Shown: positions 63,065-64,000 of the stretch, in pieces
Layout: each line of letters opens with the position of its first letter
Position numbering within the stretch: position 1 is the stretch's first letter
DNA from: Bdellovibrionales bacterium
GTDB taxonomy: Bacteria; Bdellovibrionota; UBA1018
Assembly (NCBI GenBank): GCA_947380295.1
Contig: CANCQK010000010.1
Span: 36,519-100,518, forward strand
Direction: 5' to 3'
DNA length: 64,000 nucleotides
The notes under the pieces: generated by a model
The model's database searches: none
Told to the model about the DNA's origin: nothing
What the model saw: the letters and a program-made list of their open reading frames with translations, nothing else
Made by a program: the position numbers and the translations under genes

Positions 63065-63511
63065 CAGCGAGGGGAGTTGATAAAATTCTCCGTGATCCGG
63101 GCCCCAGGATTCGACTTGGTCAACCTGGACTTCGATCAAGACCAAATCAGGATCGAACAAGCCGCGTGGGAACCACTTTTGATATTCGGATTTCCAAAGT
63201 TGCTTCATTCTTTCCCGGTCGCGAATCATAGAACCGGTGCCGCAGACGGCGACGTATTGAGATAGTTTTGGATCGAATCCAATGAGATGCACTTGGCGGT
63301 TCCAACGGAGGTCCGTGATCTTTTGACTAGTATCATTCGAAAAAAACCAAAGTCGCCCGTTAAATTCGGCTTTTTGCATGAGCATGGGACGGCTATGCAT
63401 TCGGCTGCTCTCATTTAAAGTGGTCATCATAATGACATCAAGATTTTTGAGTAGCGCCCCCATTTTCTGAATGGTTTCGATTTCACTCAAGGGACTTACT
63501 GTTTTCTCCAT
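63041..63511 (-). CDS. PPOX-fold (general stress protein 26-like) flavoprotein
   Basis: A 156-residue split-barrel protein. The pattern VIMMTTLNESSRMHSRPMLM, LWFFSNDTSQKITDL and YVAVCGTGSMIRDRERMKQL with a WGPDHGEFYQL tail matches the pyridoxamine-5'-phosphate-oxidase-like general stress protein 26 family (FMN or F420-type binders). Enzymatic role unknown. Convergent with carB, sharing its last 24 bases. Confidence 0.85.
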   Translation of the reverse strand: MEKTVSPLSEIETIQKMGALLKNLDVIMMTTLNESSRMHSRPMLMQKAEFNGRLWFFSNDTSQKITDLRWNRQVHLIGFDPKLSQYVAVCGTGSMIRDRERMKQLWKSEYQKWFPRGLFDPDLVLIEVQVDQVESWGPDHGEFYQLPSLSAEPLAG

Positions 63512-63596
63512 AAAAATTCTCCCGGCTCATTCAAGAAATTTTTTAAAGAAATTGAACTGCAAAGTGCGGGCCTAAATATTACAAATGGCATGAACG

Positions 63597-63842
63597 TTGC
63601 TTTTGTCTTTCACTATGGTAGGCAAACCCAATTTTCCAGAATCCATTGATCTATGTGGCATTGTGGGCTCTTCAATGCCGACGCCTGGCCTAAATGCGTT
63701 GGATCAGGAGAGAGAGGCATCCATGGCGGATGAGGGCGGTGTGTCGGGTGCGATTATGGAAAATCAGGACGGGCTAAAGGCCGAGGACTGGATGAGGGAG
63801 AATCGACCACTTAGGGGCGAGCGGCCTAAGCAGGCGGCATAA
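63597..63842 (+). CDS. small ORF of unknown function
   Basis: 81 codons from a TTG (an ATG lies 18 bases further in). The composition, acidic in the middle (DQEREASMADEGG) and basic at the end (RENRPLRGERPKQAA), is plausible for a small cytosolic protein, but there is no Shine-Dalgarno and no recognised family. It is convergent with the Fur-family gene, 1 base from its stop codon. It could be a chance frame. Confidence 0.35.
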   Translation: MLLSFTMVGKPNFPESIDLCGIVGSSMPTPGLNALDQEREASMADEGGVSGAIMENQDGLKAEDWMRENRPLRGERPKQAA

Positions 63843-63843
63843 T

Positions 63844-64000
63844 TTACCGCTGGCAGTCAGGACAGATTCCAAAAAATTCTAGCGAATGAGAAATCTCAGT
63901 GAAGCCTCGCTTTTGAGCGATGCGATCGATTTCCTCAAGTTCGCAATCATCGAGGACGACAACTCGACGGCACTTTTTGCAGATCACGTGGTGGTGGTGG
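63844..64000 (-). CDS. Fur-family regulator, C-terminal part (partial)
   Basis: The minus strand reads HHHHVICKKCRRVVVLDDCE and ends FGICPDCQR with a stop at 63844. This is the dimerisation domain of a Fur/Zur/PerR-type metal-dependent repressor: a His cluster followed by CxxC, and a second CxxC near the end forming the structural zinc site. The HHHH start is typical of the H-x-H-H segment. The N-terminal DNA-binding part lies beyond the window edge, so the sensed metal cannot be judged. Confidence 0.85.
   Translation of the reverse strand, partial: HHHHVICKKCRRVVVLDDCELEEIDRIAQKRGFTEISHSLEFFGICPDCQR

Overview
The window is about 64 kb of a Gram-negative bacterial chromosome with mid-range GC (estimated by eye) and dense, mostly operonic coding. 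Many proteins have Sec signal peptides or lipoboxes, and a beta-barrel outer-membrane-like protein and a periplasmic c-type cytochrome are present. A histone-fold protein, an exported nucleotidylyltransferase-like protein, an exported protein kinase and a transglutaminase-elicitor-like protein make a predatory or host-associated lineage plausible. My best guess is Bdellovibrionota (formerly in Deltaproteobacteria). This is inference from gene content; there is no rRNA or tRNA here to place the organism.

Region 1 (1-10 kb) mixes core genes (psd, acs) with accessory DNA: a DUF4143 ATPase, an orphan BrnA antitoxin with the stump of its deleted BrnT toxin, a RAYT transposase relic, REP-like repeats, two paralogous lineage-specific lipoproteins, an exported NadD-like protein and a Uma2-type nuclease. 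Region 2 (10-18 kb) is one long operon, iscR-iscS-iscU-iscA-hscB-hscA-fdx, continuing through a solute-binding protein and two hot-dog dehydratase subunits. Region 3 (18-31 kb) has an acidic low-complexity protein, a second DUF4143 ATPase, and a zinc-finger/histone-fold protein directly downstream of a SWIM-Snf2 ATPase. After these come an acyl-CoA dehydrogenase, an amino-acid permease, an inserted 2.5-kb block flanked by a 120-bp duplication (third DUF4143 ATPase and an exported unknown), a short-chain dehydrogenase and a phospholipase D-type enzyme.

Region 4 (31-45 kb) holds a transglutaminase-elicitor-like exported protein, an operon of PHP-domain lipoprotein, beta-barrel protein and cytochrome c, then ileS-trmO, a truncated globin, a dicarboxylate symporter and a Ski2-like helicase. 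Region 5 (44-49 kb) is a six-gene pantothenate/CoA operon (DUF2520 protein, panB, panC, coaC, coaB, coaX) with coaB and coaC as separate genes and the DUF2520 protein where a ketopantoate reductase would be expected. Region 6 (49-64 kb) holds an exported protein and an exported atypical protein kinase. It then carries the divergent arginine/pyrimidine regulon, argC-argJ-argB-argF-argR to the left and argG-argH-carA-carB to the right, around an intergenic control region with ArgR-like palindromes. The window ends with a PPOX-fold protein, a small unknown ORF and the 3' end of a Fur-family regulator.

The most notable signal is the Snf2 ATPase plus zinc-finger-histone pair, which looks like a compact bacterial chromatin module. 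Next come the duplication-flanked insertion between the permease and the dehydrogenase, the leader-poor promoter/start arrangements, and the group of exported proteins with normally cytosolic enzymatic folds.
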